Shown here piece by piece: positions 35,361 through 45,364 of a DNA stretch of 64,000 nucleotides. The notes under the pieces were generated by a model, which saw nothing but the letters and a program-made list of their open reading frames with translations, was not told the DNA's origin and did not search any database. The translations under genes were made by a program, and so were the position numbers. This DNA is from Christiangramia forsetii KT0803 (GTDB lineage: Bacteria; Bacteroidota; Bacteroidia; Flavobacteriales; Flavobacteriaceae). Position 1 is the first letter of the stretch. Every line of letters begins with the position of its first letter. The stretch is from assembly GCF_000060345.1 (NCBI RefSeq), contig NC_008571.1, forward strand, positions 310,001 to 374,000, read 5' to 3'.

Positions 35361-37760
35361 ATGGAAGCAATAATGATTTATATGCCTGCGGTGCTGGCAA
35401 TAATCGGACTCATTTATATGTGGGTCAAAAGATCCTGGGTGATGAAACAGGACTCCGGTGACGGGAAAATGAAAGAAATTTCAGCTCACATCTATGAAGG
35501 CGCCCTTGCCTTCTTAAAAGCAGAATATAAATTATTGACTCTTTTTGTGATTGGTGCCAGTATTGCATTGGCTGCCATCGCTTACTTTGTTCCAACTACC
35601 CATTACTTAATTATTATAGCCTTTATCTTTGGAGCCTTCTTCTCTGCACTGGCGGGAAATATGGGGATGAAGATCGCCACTCAAACTAATGTAAGAACTA
35701 CTCAGGCCGCAAGAACCAGTCTGCCAAAAGCATTAAGCGTGTCTTTTGGAGGAGGAACCGTTATGGGACTTGGTGTTGCCGGTTTGGCTGTATTAGGGCT
35801 TACAGGTTTTTTTATTCTTTTCTTCAATTATTTTATGGGAGGAGAATGGACCAATACAGAACAAATGACCGTGGTGTTGGAAACCCTTGCAGGTTTTTCC
35901 TTGGGAGCTGAATCTATTGCACTCTTCGCCCGTGTGGGTGGAGGAATTTACACTAAAGCTGCCGATGTTGGAGCCGACCTTGTAGGTAAAGTAGAAGCAG
36001 GGATTCCTGAAGATGATCCTCGTAACCCTGCAACGATTGCAGATAATGTGGGAGATAATGTTGGTGATGTTGCAGGAATGGGAGCCGATCTTTTTGGTAG
36101 TTATGTAGCAACGGTTTTGGCCGCGATGGTTCTAGGGAACTATATTATTAAAGATATGGGTGGTGAAATCATTTCTGAAGGTTTTGGAGGTATTGGACCG
36201 GTATTATTGCCAATGGCTATTGCCGGAGCAGGAATTATTATTTCAATGATAGGTACCATGCTAGTGAAAATTAGCAGTAATGATGCTAAAGAATCTCAAG
36301 TAATGCGTGCTTTGAATATTGGAAACTGGGTATCTATAGCCCTGGTAGCAATAATATGTTATATTTTGGTGAAATGGATGCTTCCGGCAACTATGCAAAT
36401 GGAATTTTTTGGCGAAGGCTTAAAAGAAATTTCTTCAATGCGTGTATTTGGTGCAACTATCATCGGACTTGTTGTTGGTGGAGCTATTTCATCAGTAACA
36501 GAATATTATACAGGACTTGGTAAAAAACCAATTCTTAAGATCGTACAACAATCCAGTACTGGTGCGGGTACTAATATTATTGCAGGTTTAGCAACGGGGA
36601 TGATCTCTACTTTTCCTTCAATTTTATTATTTGCAAGTGCTATCTGGGCTTCTTATGCTTTTGCAGGATTTTATGGAGTTGCATTAGCCGCTTCTGCCAT
36701 GATGGCGACCACTGCTATGCAATTAGCAATAGATGCTTTTGGTCCAATATCTGACAATGCCGGTGGTATTGCTGAAATGAGTGAGCAAGAACCCCTTGTA
36801 AGAGAAAGAACAGATATTTTAGATTCTGTAGGGAATACAACGGCGGCAACAGGAAAAGGTTTTGCAATTGCTTCTGCTGCTCTAACTTCCTTAGCATTAT
36901 TTGCAGCCTATGTAACCTTTACGGGAATAGAAGGGATTAATATCTTTAAAGCTCCAGTATTAGCTATGTTATTTGTGGGAGGAATGATTCCGGTAGTTTT
37001 TTCTGCCCTGGCAATGAATGCGGTTGGAAAAGCTGCGATGGAAATGGTTCAGGAAGTACGAAGACAATTTAAAGAGATTCCGGGAATTATGGAAGGTACG
37101 GGAAAACCACAATATGATAAGTGTGTCGCTATTTCAACGGAAGCTTCTTTAAGAGAAATGATGCTACCAGGTTTATTAACCATCGGTTTTCCATTGGCAA
37201 TCGCCTTTATACCGATGATCTTCGGGATGAATAATTTAGCTATTGCTGAAATGCTTGGCGGTTATATGGCTGGAGTAACGGTGAGCGGTGTATTATGGGC
37301 GATATTTCAAAATAATGCCGGGGGTGCCTGGGATAACGCTAAAAAATCTTTTGAAGCCGGGGTGTTGATCAACGGGGAGATGACCTATAAAGGATCTGAT
37401 GCACACAAAGCAGCGGTAACCGGGGACACGGTTGGAGATCCTTTTAAGGATACTTCGGGGCCATCGATGAATATTCTTATTAAGCTTACCTGTTTAATAG
37501 GTTTGGTAATTGCTCCAATCTTAGGAGGTCATACTGAAACTGATATTCCTAATCAGGAGGAAACAGCAGCTGTCTATAATTCTGAAAATGATAACAACAT
37601 TATTTCGAAGGAAGTTAAGATGGAGAAGACTACCGAAAATGATTATGTTACCGCTTATGTTGTAGTAACGAAAAATAAAAACGGAGAAGAAGTTATCGAG
37701 ACTTTTGAGTTTGAGGGAACAGAATCTGAAGTAAGAAAAAAAGTAGAGGATATCAAATAA
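35361..37760 (+). CDS. hppA: Membrane-bound ion-pumping pyrophosphatase with C-terminal extension
   Basis: 799 residues with about 16 membrane helices. Couples pyrophosphate hydrolysis to H+ or Na+ export. The substrate site includes [11 protein letters not shown] and the [17 protein letters not shown] segment. [10 protein letters not shown] has Ala where K+-independent enzymes have Lys, so it is predicted K+-dependent, the class that contains the Na+ pumps. After the last helix there is an unusual hydrophilic tail of about 75 residues ([14 protein letters not shown] onward) ending in a small strand-helix unit ([20 protein letters not shown]). The tail is not part of the known core. Confidence 0.95.
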   Translation: MEAIMIYMPAVLAIIGLIYMWVKRSWVMKQDSGDGKMKEISAHIYEGALAFLKAEYKLLTLFVIGASIALAAIAYFVPTTHYLIIIAFIFGAFFSALAGNMGMKIATQTNVRTTQAARTSLPKALSVSFGGGTVMGLGVAGLAVLGLTGFFILFFNYFMGGEWTNTEQMTVVLETLAGFSLGAESIALFARVGGGIYTKAADVGADLVGKVEAGIPEDDPRNPATIADNVGDNVGDVAGMGADLFGSYVATVLAAMVLGNYIIKDMGGEIISEGFGGIGPVLLPMAIAGAGIIISMIGTMLVKISSNDAKESQVMRALNIGNWVSIALVAIICYILVKWMLPATMQMEFFGEGLKEISSMRVFGATIIGLVVGGAISSVTEYYTGLGKKPILKIVQQSSTGAGTNIIAGLATGMISTFPSILLFASAIWASYAFAGFYGVALAASAMMATTAMQLAIDAFGPISDNAGGIAEMSEQEPLVRERTDILDSVGNTTAATGKGFAIASAALTSLALFAAYVTFTGIEGINIFKAPVLAMLFVGGMIPVVFSALAMNAVGKAAMEMVQEVRRQFKEIPGIMEGTGKPQYDKCVAISTEASLREMMLPGLLTIGFPLAIAFIPMIFGMNNLAIAEMLGGYMAGVTVSGVLWAIFQNNAGGAWDNAKKSFEAGVLINGEMTYKGSDAHKAAVTGDTVGDPFKDTSGPSMNILIKLTCLIGLVIAPILGGHTETDIPNQEETAAVYNSENDNNIISKEVKMEKTTENDYVTAYVVVTKNKNGEEVIETFEFEGTESEVRKKVEDIK

Positions 37761-37781
37761 GAAACCTGATAGAATATACAA

Positions 37782-37811
37782 AGCCTCCGCCAGTCAGCGG
37801 AGGTTTTTTTA
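37782..37811 (+). terminator. Terminator of hppA
   Basis: GCCTCCGC-CAGTCA-GCGGAGGT, followed by seven T. Confidence 0.88.
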
Positions 37812-37947
37812 TGCTATACATACTTAAAAGTGAATGTTGAATCTTTAAATATTTCAAAATTCAGCGTTAAACTCTGGTTAATCTGCCTCTTTAAATTCCT
37901 AATAATTAACCCATATCGTAGCTTTAAGAAAACTAAAAATAAAGATT

Positions 37948-38196
37948 ATGGCTAAAGATCATGGACCAAGTATTAAGAATGACGAGCAATATGAAGAACT
38001 ACGCAAGGATGGGATGAGCAAAGAAAAAGCTGCTAGAATTGCGAATACTCCAGATTCAGGAGAAAAGGGAGGTAAGGCTGAAAAATATGAAGAGCGAACC
38101 AAAGAAGAATTATATAAAAAAGCAAAAGAAGTTGGAATAGAAGGTAGAAGTGATATGTCTAAGGAAGATTTGATCAACGCATTAAGAAATCACTAA
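37948..38196 (+). CDS. Small Rho_N/SAP-like protein (DUF7218-like), first gene of the NHEJ operon
   Basis: 82 residues, very hydrophilic. The N-terminal half has the EQYEELRKDGMSKEKAARIAN pattern in part (KDGMSKEKAARIAN), then a Gly/Lys linker (GEKGGKAEK). The C-terminal half is a Rho N-terminal or SAP-like helix-extended-helix (TKEELYKKAKEVGIEGRSDM, SKEDLINALRN) that may bind nucleic acid. Its stop codon shares one base with the Ku start (TAATG), so the two are translationally coupled. A role in DNA end handling is inference from position. Confidence 0.85.
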   Translation: MAKDHGPSIKNDEQYEELRKDGMSKEKAARIANTPDSGEKGGKAEKYEERTKEELYKKAKEVGIEGRSDMSKEDLINALRNH

Positions 38197-38972
38197 TGAG
38201 ATCGATCTGGAATGGTTCTATAAGTTTCGGACTGGTTTCGATACCGGTAAAGCTTTATTCAGGTTCAGAAGACCGGAAATTAGATCTCGATATGCTCGAC
38301 AAGAAAGATCATGGGCGTATTAGGTACAAAAGAGTTAATGAAGATACTGGAAAAGAAGTAGAATGGAAAGATATCGTTAAAGGCTTCAAGAAAGATGATG
38401 CTTATGTAATATTGGAAAAAGAAGACTTCGAGAAGGCCAATATGAAAAAAAGTAAAACCATCGATATCGAAGAATTTATAGATGAGAGTGAAGTTGCAGA
38501 TGTCCTTTTTAAAAAACCTTATTTTTTAGAACCTCAAAAGGAAGGTGGTAAATCTTATAATTTACTTCGGGATGCACTTAGTGAGACAGGTAAGCTGGGA
38601 GTTGCTACCTTTGTAATGCGTCAAAAAGAACATCTCAGTCTTATTGGGGTTTATAAGAAAGTCCTGGTCTTGCATGTGATTCGTTTTGTAGACGAGATAA
38701 GAGATCCTAAGGAATTAAAAATGTCTAAAGCTACGATTAAGAAAAAGGAAGTAGAAATGGCAATTTCTCTGATCGAGCAATATACTACCGATTTTGATTT
38801 CAAAAAGTATAAGGATGTTTATAATGATCAGTTAATGAAGATCATTGATTCCAAAGCTACAGGAAAGAAGGCAAAGATTGAAGACTTTGATAGTAAGCCT
38901 ACTCCTGCTAAAGACCTTATGGCTCAATTAAAAGCAAGTCTGGACAAAAAGAAAAAAGGTAAAGCTTCGTAA
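38196..38972 (+). CDS. ku: Ku, non-homologous end-joining DNA end-binding protein
   Basis: 258 residues, typical of bacterial Ku homodimers that encircle DNA ends and recruit LigD. Start MRSIWNGSISFGLVSIPVKLY is the family signature in full; further motifs are IRYKRVNEDTGKEV, KPYFLEPQKEGGKSYNLL and ATFVMRQKEHLSLI. A short Lys-rich tail (KASLDKKKKGK) ends it. Sandwiched between the small Rho_N-like gene (1-base overlap) and ligD (3-base gap). Confidence 0.96.
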   Translation: MRSIWNGSISFGLVSIPVKLYSGSEDRKLDLDMLDKKDHGRIRYKRVNEDTGKEVEWKDIVKGFKKDDAYVILEKEDFEKANMKKSKTIDIEEFIDESEVADVLFKKPYFLEPQKEGGKSYNLLRDALSETGKLGVATFVMRQKEHLSLIGVYKKVLVLHVIRFVDEIRDPKELKMSKATIKKKEVEMAISLIEQYTTDFDFKKYKDVYNDQLMKIIDSKATGKKAKIEDFDSKPTPAKDLMAQLKASLDKKKKGKAS

Positions 38973-38975
38973 TAC

Positions 38976-41384
38976 ATGAGTCTTGGGGATTACATCAGGA
39001 AAAGAGATTTTAGAAATACTCCAGAACCAGAGGCTAAAATTTCCAAAGCGAACAAGCAGCGTTTTGTAGTACAGCGGCATCAGGCAAGTAGATTGCATTA
39101 TGATCTACGTTTGGAGATAGATGGAGTCTTAAAGAGCTGGGCGGTTCCCAAGGGTCCTTCGATGAATCCAAGAGATAAGAGGCTAGCTATACATACAGAA
39201 GATCACCCTATAAAATATTTAGAATTCCACGGAACTATTCCAAAAGGTAATTATGGTGCCGGTGAGATGAAGATCTGGGATTCTGGTATTTTTGAGTCTG
39301 CCAGTTCAATGGATCTTTTAGAACAACTTTCGTCTGGAAATTTAAAAATTAGATTTTCCGGTAAAAAACTGAAAGGAGAATTTGCTCTGGTTAGAACAAA
39401 TCGCGGGGAGGAAAGAAATCAATGGCTGCTTATAAAAAAATCAGATAATTACTCCACAGATCTTAATTATGATGCTGAAGACCTAATCGAGAGATCAGAT
39501 CCAAAGCCGGGCAAACTGATAGAACTCAATTTTAAAGATCCGGTGAAGCCCATGCTCGCAACGAGCACCAAAGAAATATTTAATGATCCAGACTGGATCT
39601 ACGAATTAAAATGGGATGGCTACAGGCTTATCGCACATGTCAATGATGGCAAGGTGAATCTTCATTCCAGAAATGGAATATCTTACAATTCTAAGTTTCC
39701 GGAATTAGTAAAAGATCTGAAAACAATCTCACATGAAGCAATACTGGATGGTGAAGTAGTGGTGGTAGATGAAGACGGTCTGCCGAGCTTTGAAAAATTA
39801 CAGAACTATGATACTAAAACTGAGGGCGCTTTAAAATTTTATGTTTTTGATATGCTTTATCTAAATGGGCATAGCACCTTGAATTTAAAATTGCTGGAAC
39901 GTAAAAGTTTTATTCCGGAGATTCTGGAAGAAACTCAATTAGCTATTTTTTGTGACCATATCGAAGGCATGGGAACTGCATTCTATCAAAAAGCTATCAG
40001 CACCGGAATGGAGGGTGTGATAGCGAAAAAAGCAGATTCAACCTATTCTCCGGGATACAGGACCGAGCAGTGGTTAAAAGTAAAGGCGGAAGAAAGTCTT
40101 GAAACCCTTATATGTGGATATACAGATTCTGAAGGAGCTCTTTTTGGATCATTAATTCTTGGAATTATAAAGGATGGAACACTTTCTTATATAGGAAATT
40201 GCGGAACAGGTTTTTCGAATAAGACTCAGGCGGAATTGCTGAGAAAAATGGAAGAGCGAGAGATAGATACTAATCCTTTTGAAAAAAAACCAAACTTAAA
40301 AGGTAGAAAAGCAAACTGGGTGAGACCAGAATTAGTTTGTGAAGTTACTTTTTCTGAATGGACAAAAGCGGGAAGAATGCGTCACCCGGTATTTAAAGGT
40401 TTAAGGGAAGATAAATCATCTGGAGATCTTAATAATAAATCGTTGCCAAAGGAACCAAAGCAGGAAAGAAAATCTTCTTCAAATAGCTTAGAGATAGACG
40501 GAAAAGAGGTTAAATTTACTAATCTTGATAAAATTTACTGGCCTGAATCCGGACTTCGAAAATATGATCTAATTGATTACTATCTTCAGGTTTCAGAATA
40601 TATTCTACCATATTTAAGAGATCGACCTCAAAATTTACACAGGCATCCTAACGGAATCCATAAAAAAGGATTTTATCAGAAAGACAATGAAGGTTTGATC
40701 GAGGATTGGGTTGAGACCACCAGAATTTATTCTAAATCTACAAACAGAGATATAGAATATCTTCTTTGTCAGGACGAGGCCACCTTATTATATATGGCAA
40801 ATCTGGGCTGTATTGAGATTAATCCCTGGAATTCAAGAATAGACCATTTAGATAGACCAGATTATACAGTAATAGATCTGGATCCTTCAGATAAGAACAG
40901 TTTCGACGAGGTGATCGAAGTTGCATTGATCGCCAGGGAAATACTTGCTTCAGCTAAAATTAATGCTTATTTAAAAACTTCAGGTTCTAGTGGCCTGCAT
41001 ATATACCTGCCTATTAATGCTGAATATTCTTATGATGAAGCGAGAGATTTTACAAAATTGCTCTGTTATTTTATTCAGGAGAAAACATCGGGTCTAACTA
41101 GTATGGATCGGGCTGTGAAAAACAGAAAGGATAAGATCTATCTAGATTATCTGCAAAATCGTCGGGGTCAAACCCTTGCTTCGGCTTATTGCGTAAGACC
41201 AAAAGAGGGTGCTCCGGTATCAGCACCATTGGAATGGGAAGAACTGAAAAAAGGTCTGAAAATTACCGATTTCAATATTAAAAATATGCTTGCAAGGTTG
41301 AAAGAAAAGGGAGATCTATTTCAGGCCGTGTTGCATGACAAAGTAGATATGGAAAAAGCTTTGGAGCGCCTTAATAAATTATAA
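38976..41384 (+). CDS. ligD: DNA ligase D, phosphoesterase-ligase-polymerase
   Basis: 802 residues with all three LigD activities in the order PE-LIG-POL, as in Pseudomonas. The 3'-phosphoesterase is at about 30-160 (QASRLHYDLRLEIDG, His41 and Asp43). The ATP-dependent ligase is at about 190-480, with catalytic Lys212 in YELKWDGYR. The primase-like polymerase is at about 510-790, with metal-binding Asp634 and Asp636 in VIDLDPSD. It processes and seals broken ends bound by Ku. Third gene of the operon; no separate polymerase gene is needed. Confidence 0.96.
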   Translation: MSLGDYIRKRDFRNTPEPEAKISKANKQRFVVQRHQASRLHYDLRLEIDGVLKSWAVPKGPSMNPRDKRLAIHTEDHPIKYLEFHGTIPKGNYGAGEMKIWDSGIFESASSMDLLEQLSSGNLKIRFSGKKLKGEFALVRTNRGEERNQWLLIKKSDNYSTDLNYDAEDLIERSDPKPGKLIELNFKDPVKPMLATSTKEIFNDPDWIYELKWDGYRLIAHVNDGKVNLHSRNGISYNSKFPELVKDLKTISHEAILDGEVVVVDEDGLPSFEKLQNYDTKTEGALKFYVFDMLYLNGHSTLNLKLLERKSFIPEILEETQLAIFCDHIEGMGTAFYQKAISTGMEGVIAKKADSTYSPGYRTEQWLKVKAEESLETLICGYTDSEGALFGSLILGIIKDGTLSYIGNCGTGFSNKTQAELLRKMEEREIDTNPFEKKPNLKGRKANWVRPELVCEVTFSEWTKAGRMRHPVFKGLREDKSSGDLNNKSLPKEPKQERKSSSNSLEIDGKEVKFTNLDKIYWPESGLRKYDLIDYYLQVSEYILPYLRDRPQNLHRHPNGIHKKGFYQKDNEGLIEDWVETTRIYSKSTNRDIEYLLCQDEATLLYMANLGCIEINPWNSRIDHLDRPDYTVIDLDPSDKNSFDEVIEVALIAREILASAKINAYLKTSGSSGLHIYLPINAEYSYDEARDFTKLLCYFIQEKTSGLTSMDRAVKNRKDKIYLDYLQNRRGQTLASAYCVRPKEGAPVSAPLEWEELKKGLKITDFNIKNMLARLKEKGDLFQAVLHDKVDMEKALERLNKL

Positions 41385-41466
41385 ATATTAAAAAATTTAT
41401 AAAACTTCCCTGTATCTATGAGGCTTTTAAGAATATAACCTAAATTGAAAAAAACTACTAATCTTA

Positions 41467-42504
41467 ATGCGCAAACGGTTTAAGAAAGTACTGGGTAGAT
41501 ATAAAAACCTGGATCAGGTTTATGTATTGCCTTATAGAAGTTATGGTACTTACTCTCATTTATATGTAAAAGGTCGGGTTCTGGATAATGAACCTTTACA
41601 TATTGTAAAAGACCAGTCTATTTGGAAAACAATTAAAAATACCTGGAAGCAATTTGACAGTTTTGAGATTCCTGATGCAAAGATGCAGCTGATTCTTCGG
41701 GATAAAGTTAATCTACCCGGAACTACCGATGATGAAGGATATTTTTTGTTTGATAAAACCATAGAAGAAAACCTTGCTGAACATGCTACAAAAGAAGGCT
41801 GGTTGGAATATGAGGTTTATTTTAAAAATGAGCTTGATCCAAAAACAGAAATAATAGATGATCCCGCCGTAGGAGAATTTTTGGTGCCTAATGTTGATGC
41901 TGAATATGGTGTGATCAGTGATATTGACGATACGATTCTACAAACAGGGGTAACTTCATTTTTAAAGCTGCGCCTTTTGAAAAATTCACTACTTACCAAT
42001 GCCTATGCAAGAATTCCTTTCAAAGGAGCACCAGATTTATATAAGAAACTACATAAAGGAATAACCGGAGAGTCAAAAAATCCAATTTTTTATTTAAGTA
42101 ATAGTCCGTGGAATTTATATGAATATTTAAAATTGTTTCTGGATCATAATGGGTTTCCAAAGGGTCCTATTCTTTTGAGGGATTTTGTAACTCCTTTTGA
42201 TAGAACTTTAAAGCCCGAAAAGCCTCATAAGCAGAAAGAAATCACCAATATCCTTAAGACCTATCCCGATATGAAATTTATCTTGATTGGGGATAGCGGG
42301 GAGCATGATGCAAGTATTTATACAGATATAGCGGCACAATATTCAGACAGGATCATGGCTATTTATCTTCGTAGTGTGAAACATAAAAAACAAATGGAGC
42401 GTGTACGGAGTTTGATAGATAATTTTGATACAGTACCTGTTTTGCTTGCAGAAAATTCTAACGAAGCTGAAGAACATGCCAGGGAGAATGGGTTTATTCA
42501 ATAG
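41467..42504 (+). CDS. App1-like (DUF2183) phosphatidate phosphatase-family protein
   Basis: 345 residues. The App1/DUF2183 domain of the HAD superfamily begins at about 140 with the DxDxT motif at 152-156 (SDIDDT). YLSNSPWNLYEYL supplies the Ser/Thr motif and ILIGDSGEHDASIY the acidic one. Fungal App1 dephosphorylates phosphatidic acid; bacterial substrates are not established. The N-terminal 130 residues form a beta-rich region typical of the family. It lies 82 bases after ligD and may be a separate unit. Confidence 0.92.
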   Translation: MRKRFKKVLGRYKNLDQVYVLPYRSYGTYSHLYVKGRVLDNEPLHIVKDQSIWKTIKNTWKQFDSFEIPDAKMQLILRDKVNLPGTTDDEGYFLFDKTIEENLAEHATKEGWLEYEVYFKNELDPKTEIIDDPAVGEFLVPNVDAEYGVISDIDDTILQTGVTSFLKLRLLKNSLLTNAYARIPFKGAPDLYKKLHKGITGESKNPIFYLSNSPWNLYEYLKLFLDHNGFPKGPILLRDFVTPFDRTLKPEKPHKQKEITNILKTYPDMKFILIGDSGEHDASIYTDIAAQYSDRIMAIYLRSVKHKKQMERVRSLIDNFDTVPVLLAENSNEAEEHARENGFIQ

Positions 42505-42540
42505 CATGTAAAAAAAATCGCTAAACTGAAATTAATCAGC
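42505..42540 (-). terminator. Terminator between convergent genes
   Basis: GCTAA(a)CTGA pairs with TCAG(c)TTAGC in slightly imperfect form. On the minus strand it runs into GATTTTTTT, so it mainly serves the hydroxylase gene. Confidence 0.6.
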
Positions 42541-42580
42541 TTAGCAATATATCATATTTTATTAAAGTCTAAAGTCTGTT

Positions 42581-43255
42581 CTAGCTTGGATCTATACTAG
42601 TTCCAACAGCAGCACGCTGGCTGTTTGGTGCTTTCCTGGGCATCGTTCTAAAGATCTGATCCCATAGAGGAGAAGATACTCCAAAAGCCCTGTCTGATTC
42701 TCTGTAATGATGAATACTGTGGTGATGCCAAAGTATTTTCAAAAAGTTATTGGGCACCTTAAAAGCATGTACCGAATAATGCACAGCAAGATACGCAGCA
42801 TAACCAATTAGGAATCCAGCTAAAAAACCGAATACATAGTCACCGAGAACTGCACGGTAAATAATAAATAAGACCGTTGCGATCACGAGGCTTAGTATTG
42901 GAGGCATTGCTAGCCTGGATTTATCCTTTGGGTAGTCATGATGCACACCATGCATGGTGTATGATAATTTTTGCTTCTTTGGTGTGGTTGCAGGGATATG
43001 ATATAAATATCTGTGCATCACATATTCGATAAAGGTGAAGAAAAATAAACCCGCAAGAAAAAGTCCTATCATTGCAGGAGCTTCAAATCCTCTATCGAAA
43101 ATTCCGTAATATACCAGTGCTACAGAGATCACTCCAAAAATAATCAGCGGAAGTGATATATGGGTATGAGTTAATTTCTCAAGTATAGGGTTGTTGAAAA
43201 GCTTCGGTGAACCCTTATGTTTAGGTCTTTTTAATTTTGTCGATTCCATATTCAT
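42581..43255 (-). CDS. Fatty acid hydroxylase / sterol desaturase-superfamily membrane protein
   Basis: 224 residues with about four membrane helices and the His clusters of di-iron hydroxylases: EYVMHRYLYH, MHGVHHDYP, AVHYSVHAF and WHHHSIHHY. Such enzymes 2-hydroxylate fatty acids or sphingolipids; hydroxylated lipids are common in Flavobacteriaceae. The exact substrate is not readable. It starts 6 bases after the deoxynucleoside kinase gene ends. Confidence 0.9.
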   Translation of the reverse strand: MNMESTKLKRPKHKGSPKLFNNPILEKLTHTHISLPLIIFGVISVALVYYGIFDRGFEAPAMIGLFLAGLFFFTFIEYVMHRYLYHIPATTPKKQKLSYTMHGVHHDYPKDKSRLAMPPILSLVIATVLFIIYRAVLGDYVFGFLAGFLIGYAAYLAVHYSVHAFKVPNNFLKILWHHHSIHHYRESDRAFGVSSPLWDQIFRTMPRKAPNSQRAAVGTSIDPS

Positions 43256-43261
43256 TTCATT

Positions 43262-43876
43262 TTAGAAAAGTCCGTGTAATTCTCCATCAATACGGTTAAT
43301 AATGTCCCCGAGATCTTCGGGATTGTCTACAAAGTTAATATTATCTACGTCAATAATTACAAGATTTCCCTTGCTATAATCATGTACCCATGCTTCATAG
43401 CGCTCATTCAGCCTGCTAAGATAATCTATGGAAATAGAATTTTCATATTCACGACCTCGGCTATGAATTTGTGCTACCAGATTTGGGATACTGCTTCTTA
43501 GATAAATAAGCAGATCAGGCCCCTGTACCACACTTTCCATAAGATCAAACAAAGATTTATAATTTTCAAAATCCCTGTTCGTCATCAAGCCCATGGCATG
43601 AAGGTTAGGTGCAAAAATATAGGCGTCTTCATAGATCGTTCTATCCTGAATTATCTTCTTTCCACTTTCTCTTATTTGCAAAATCTGCCTGAACCTACTA
43701 TTTAAAAAATAGATTTGTAGATTAAACGACCAACGTTCCATTTTGTTGTAAAAGTCTTCCAGATAGGGGTTTTCCAATACATCTTCAAACTGTGGTTCCC
43801 ATTTGTAATGTTTTGCGAGTAATCTGGTTAAAGTGGTCTTTCCTGCACCAATATTTCCTGCGATGGCTACATGCAT
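43262..43876 (-). CDS. Deoxynucleoside kinase
   Basis: 204 residues, dNK/dGK-dAK type. Phosphorylates deoxynucleosides for salvage. The P-loop GNIGAGKTT is at 7-15. ERWSFNLQIYFLNSRF, QDRTIYEDAYIFA (the DR.. substrate motif) and the lid SRGREYENSI follow. Whether it prefers dA, dG or dC cannot be told. Cotranscribed with the hydroxylase gene. Confidence 0.92.
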   Translation of the reverse strand: MHVAIAGNIGAGKTTLTRLLAKHYKWEPQFEDVLENPYLEDFYNKMERWSFNLQIYFLNSRFRQILQIRESGKKIIQDRTIYEDAYIFAPNLHAMGLMTNRDFENYKSLFDLMESVVQGPDLLIYLRSSIPNLVAQIHSRGREYENSISIDYLSRLNERYEAWVHDYSKGNLVIIDVDNINFVDNPEDLGDIINRIDGELHGLF

Positions 43877-44054
43877 AATTTGATTTCTTAGGCTGAATTA
43901 AGGAGTGTAAATATAAAATAATTGAATTAAATACTTGGGAATAGAAACCAGACTCAGGATATTTTTTCACGATGCTTAACAATGTCGCGTTAAATAATAT
44001 TAATTTATTGAAGTTCAGTATTTTATAAATTAATTTCAAAAAAAATAAATTATT

Positions 44055-45008
44055 ATGAAAAATACATTAGTTATACTTGGGCTTATTATTGGATTTACAT
44101 CCTGCTCTCAAAATGAATCATCAGAATCTTTAACTACTGCAGACGCTAAATCTCAAAATAATATGGCAATCAAATCAACAGATTTTCCTGTTGGTACGGC
44201 GTATACAGGAAGTAAAGTAGCTGCTCCGGGAGCATACAATCAGCTTAAACAAAATTTGAAAAAGAACGATGCAATTGGAATTATTGCAGAAGTAGACCAT
44301 TCTAAAAATGCAAATTCTATTGGAGAGAACCTAGATTATACAAAGATCATTTTCTTCGGAAATCCAAATTTAGGAACCCCGCTTATGCAAAGGAATCAAC
44401 TGGCAGGTCTGGATCTTCCACAAAAAGTGTTATTCTACAGAGATGAAAATAAGGACAATATCGCGCTTTATAACAGTGTGAGTTACCTTGAATCCAGACA
44501 TGGTTTGGAAGGAGTACCTACTTTAGATAAAATATCAGCTGCTCTTAAAAATTTAGTCTCAGATGCCACAAAATCTGATATAAAATTTTCCAGCGATCAA
44601 ACAGTTGCTGAAGGTGCCGGAATCATTACAAAAAAGAGTTCCAAAAACTTTGAGGCAACATATAGTAGTCTGAAAAATGCTTTAAGTTCTAACGAAAATA
44701 TTTCTATTGTTGCAGAACTAGATCACCAGGAAAATGCTGCGAGTGTAGGACTGGAATTGAACCCTACTAAAATTATCATTTTCGGGAATCCTAATTTGGG
44801 AACTCCGTTAATGAAACAAAACCAGAGTATTGGTCTGGATCTTCCTCAAAAAATGTTGGTGTGGGAAAACGATGAAGGAGAAGTCTTTGTATCTTATAAC
44901 GATCCTTATTTTATCGCAGAAAGACATGATATAGATGGGCCAGACGAAATTCTTGAAACTATTTCGAATGCTCTGGATAATTTGTCTAATACGGCAATAG
45001 CCAATTAG
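44055..45008 (+). CDS. Lipoprotein with two tandem DUF302 domains
   Basis: 317 residues. The lipoprotein signal MKNTLVILGLIIGFTSC predicts lipidation at Cys17. Two DUF302 copies occupy about 55-155 and 200-305. Each contains IAELDH or IAEVDH, then IIxFGNPNLGTPLM and GLDLPQKxL. The near identity of these blocks points to internal duplication. DUF302 function is not known. Its last four bases overlap the end of the convergent DUF6122 gene. Confidence 0.92.
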   Translation: MKNTLVILGLIIGFTSCSQNESSESLTTADAKSQNNMAIKSTDFPVGTAYTGSKVAAPGAYNQLKQNLKKNDAIGIIAEVDHSKNANSIGENLDYTKIIFFGNPNLGTPLMQRNQLAGLDLPQKVLFYRDENKDNIALYNSVSYLESRHGLEGVPTLDKISAALKNLVSDATKSDIKFSSDQTVAEGAGIITKKSSKNFEATYSSLKNALSSNENISIVAELDHQENAASVGLELNPTKIIIFGNPNLGTPLMKQNQSIGLDLPQKMLVWENDEGEVFVSYNDPYFIAERHDIDGPDEILETISNALDNLSNTAIAN

Positions 45009-45358
45009 AAGATATCTTTTAGACAGGTTGCACATCTGGCATAAGTCCATATGCAATCAATAAAATCTGTGAACATATGAAAGAATAATCCGATAGAGAT
45101 CAATCGGATTATTTTTTGTTTTATAAAGATCATTCCTAAGACGTATGCAGTAATTGCAAGTTCGGAATGCAGCGGGTGAAAACCAATTCCGCAACGTTCA
45201 GGATCAAAAACAGGATCGGCTAAAAGATGATCAAGATCAACAAACATGGTGGCCGCAAGAATAAGCCAGTATTTTAGCCAGTTTTTCCGGTCATAGAAAT
45301 AAGCGATAATACCAATTACCAGAAAATGAAGAGAGTAATGAACTATTTGTTGCGCCAC
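45005..45358 (-). CDS. DUF6122-like small membrane protein
   Basis: 117 residues with about four short hydrophobic segments and conserved polar spots: VDLDHLLADPVFDPERCGIG, then FHPLHSE and HMFTDFIDC. The Asp/His pattern resembles metal-dependent membrane hydrolases of the YdjM type, but no activity is known. Three-gene minus-strand cluster with the DUF202 and SLC13 genes (6- and 2-base gaps). Confidence 0.8.
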   Translation of the reverse strand: MAQQIVHYSLHFLVIGIIAYFYDRKNWLKYWLILAATMFVDLDHLLADPVFDPERCGIGFHPLHSELAITAYVLGMIFIKQKIIRLISIGLFFHMFTDFIDCIWTYARCATCLKDIF

Positions 45359-45364
45359 TTGTTC

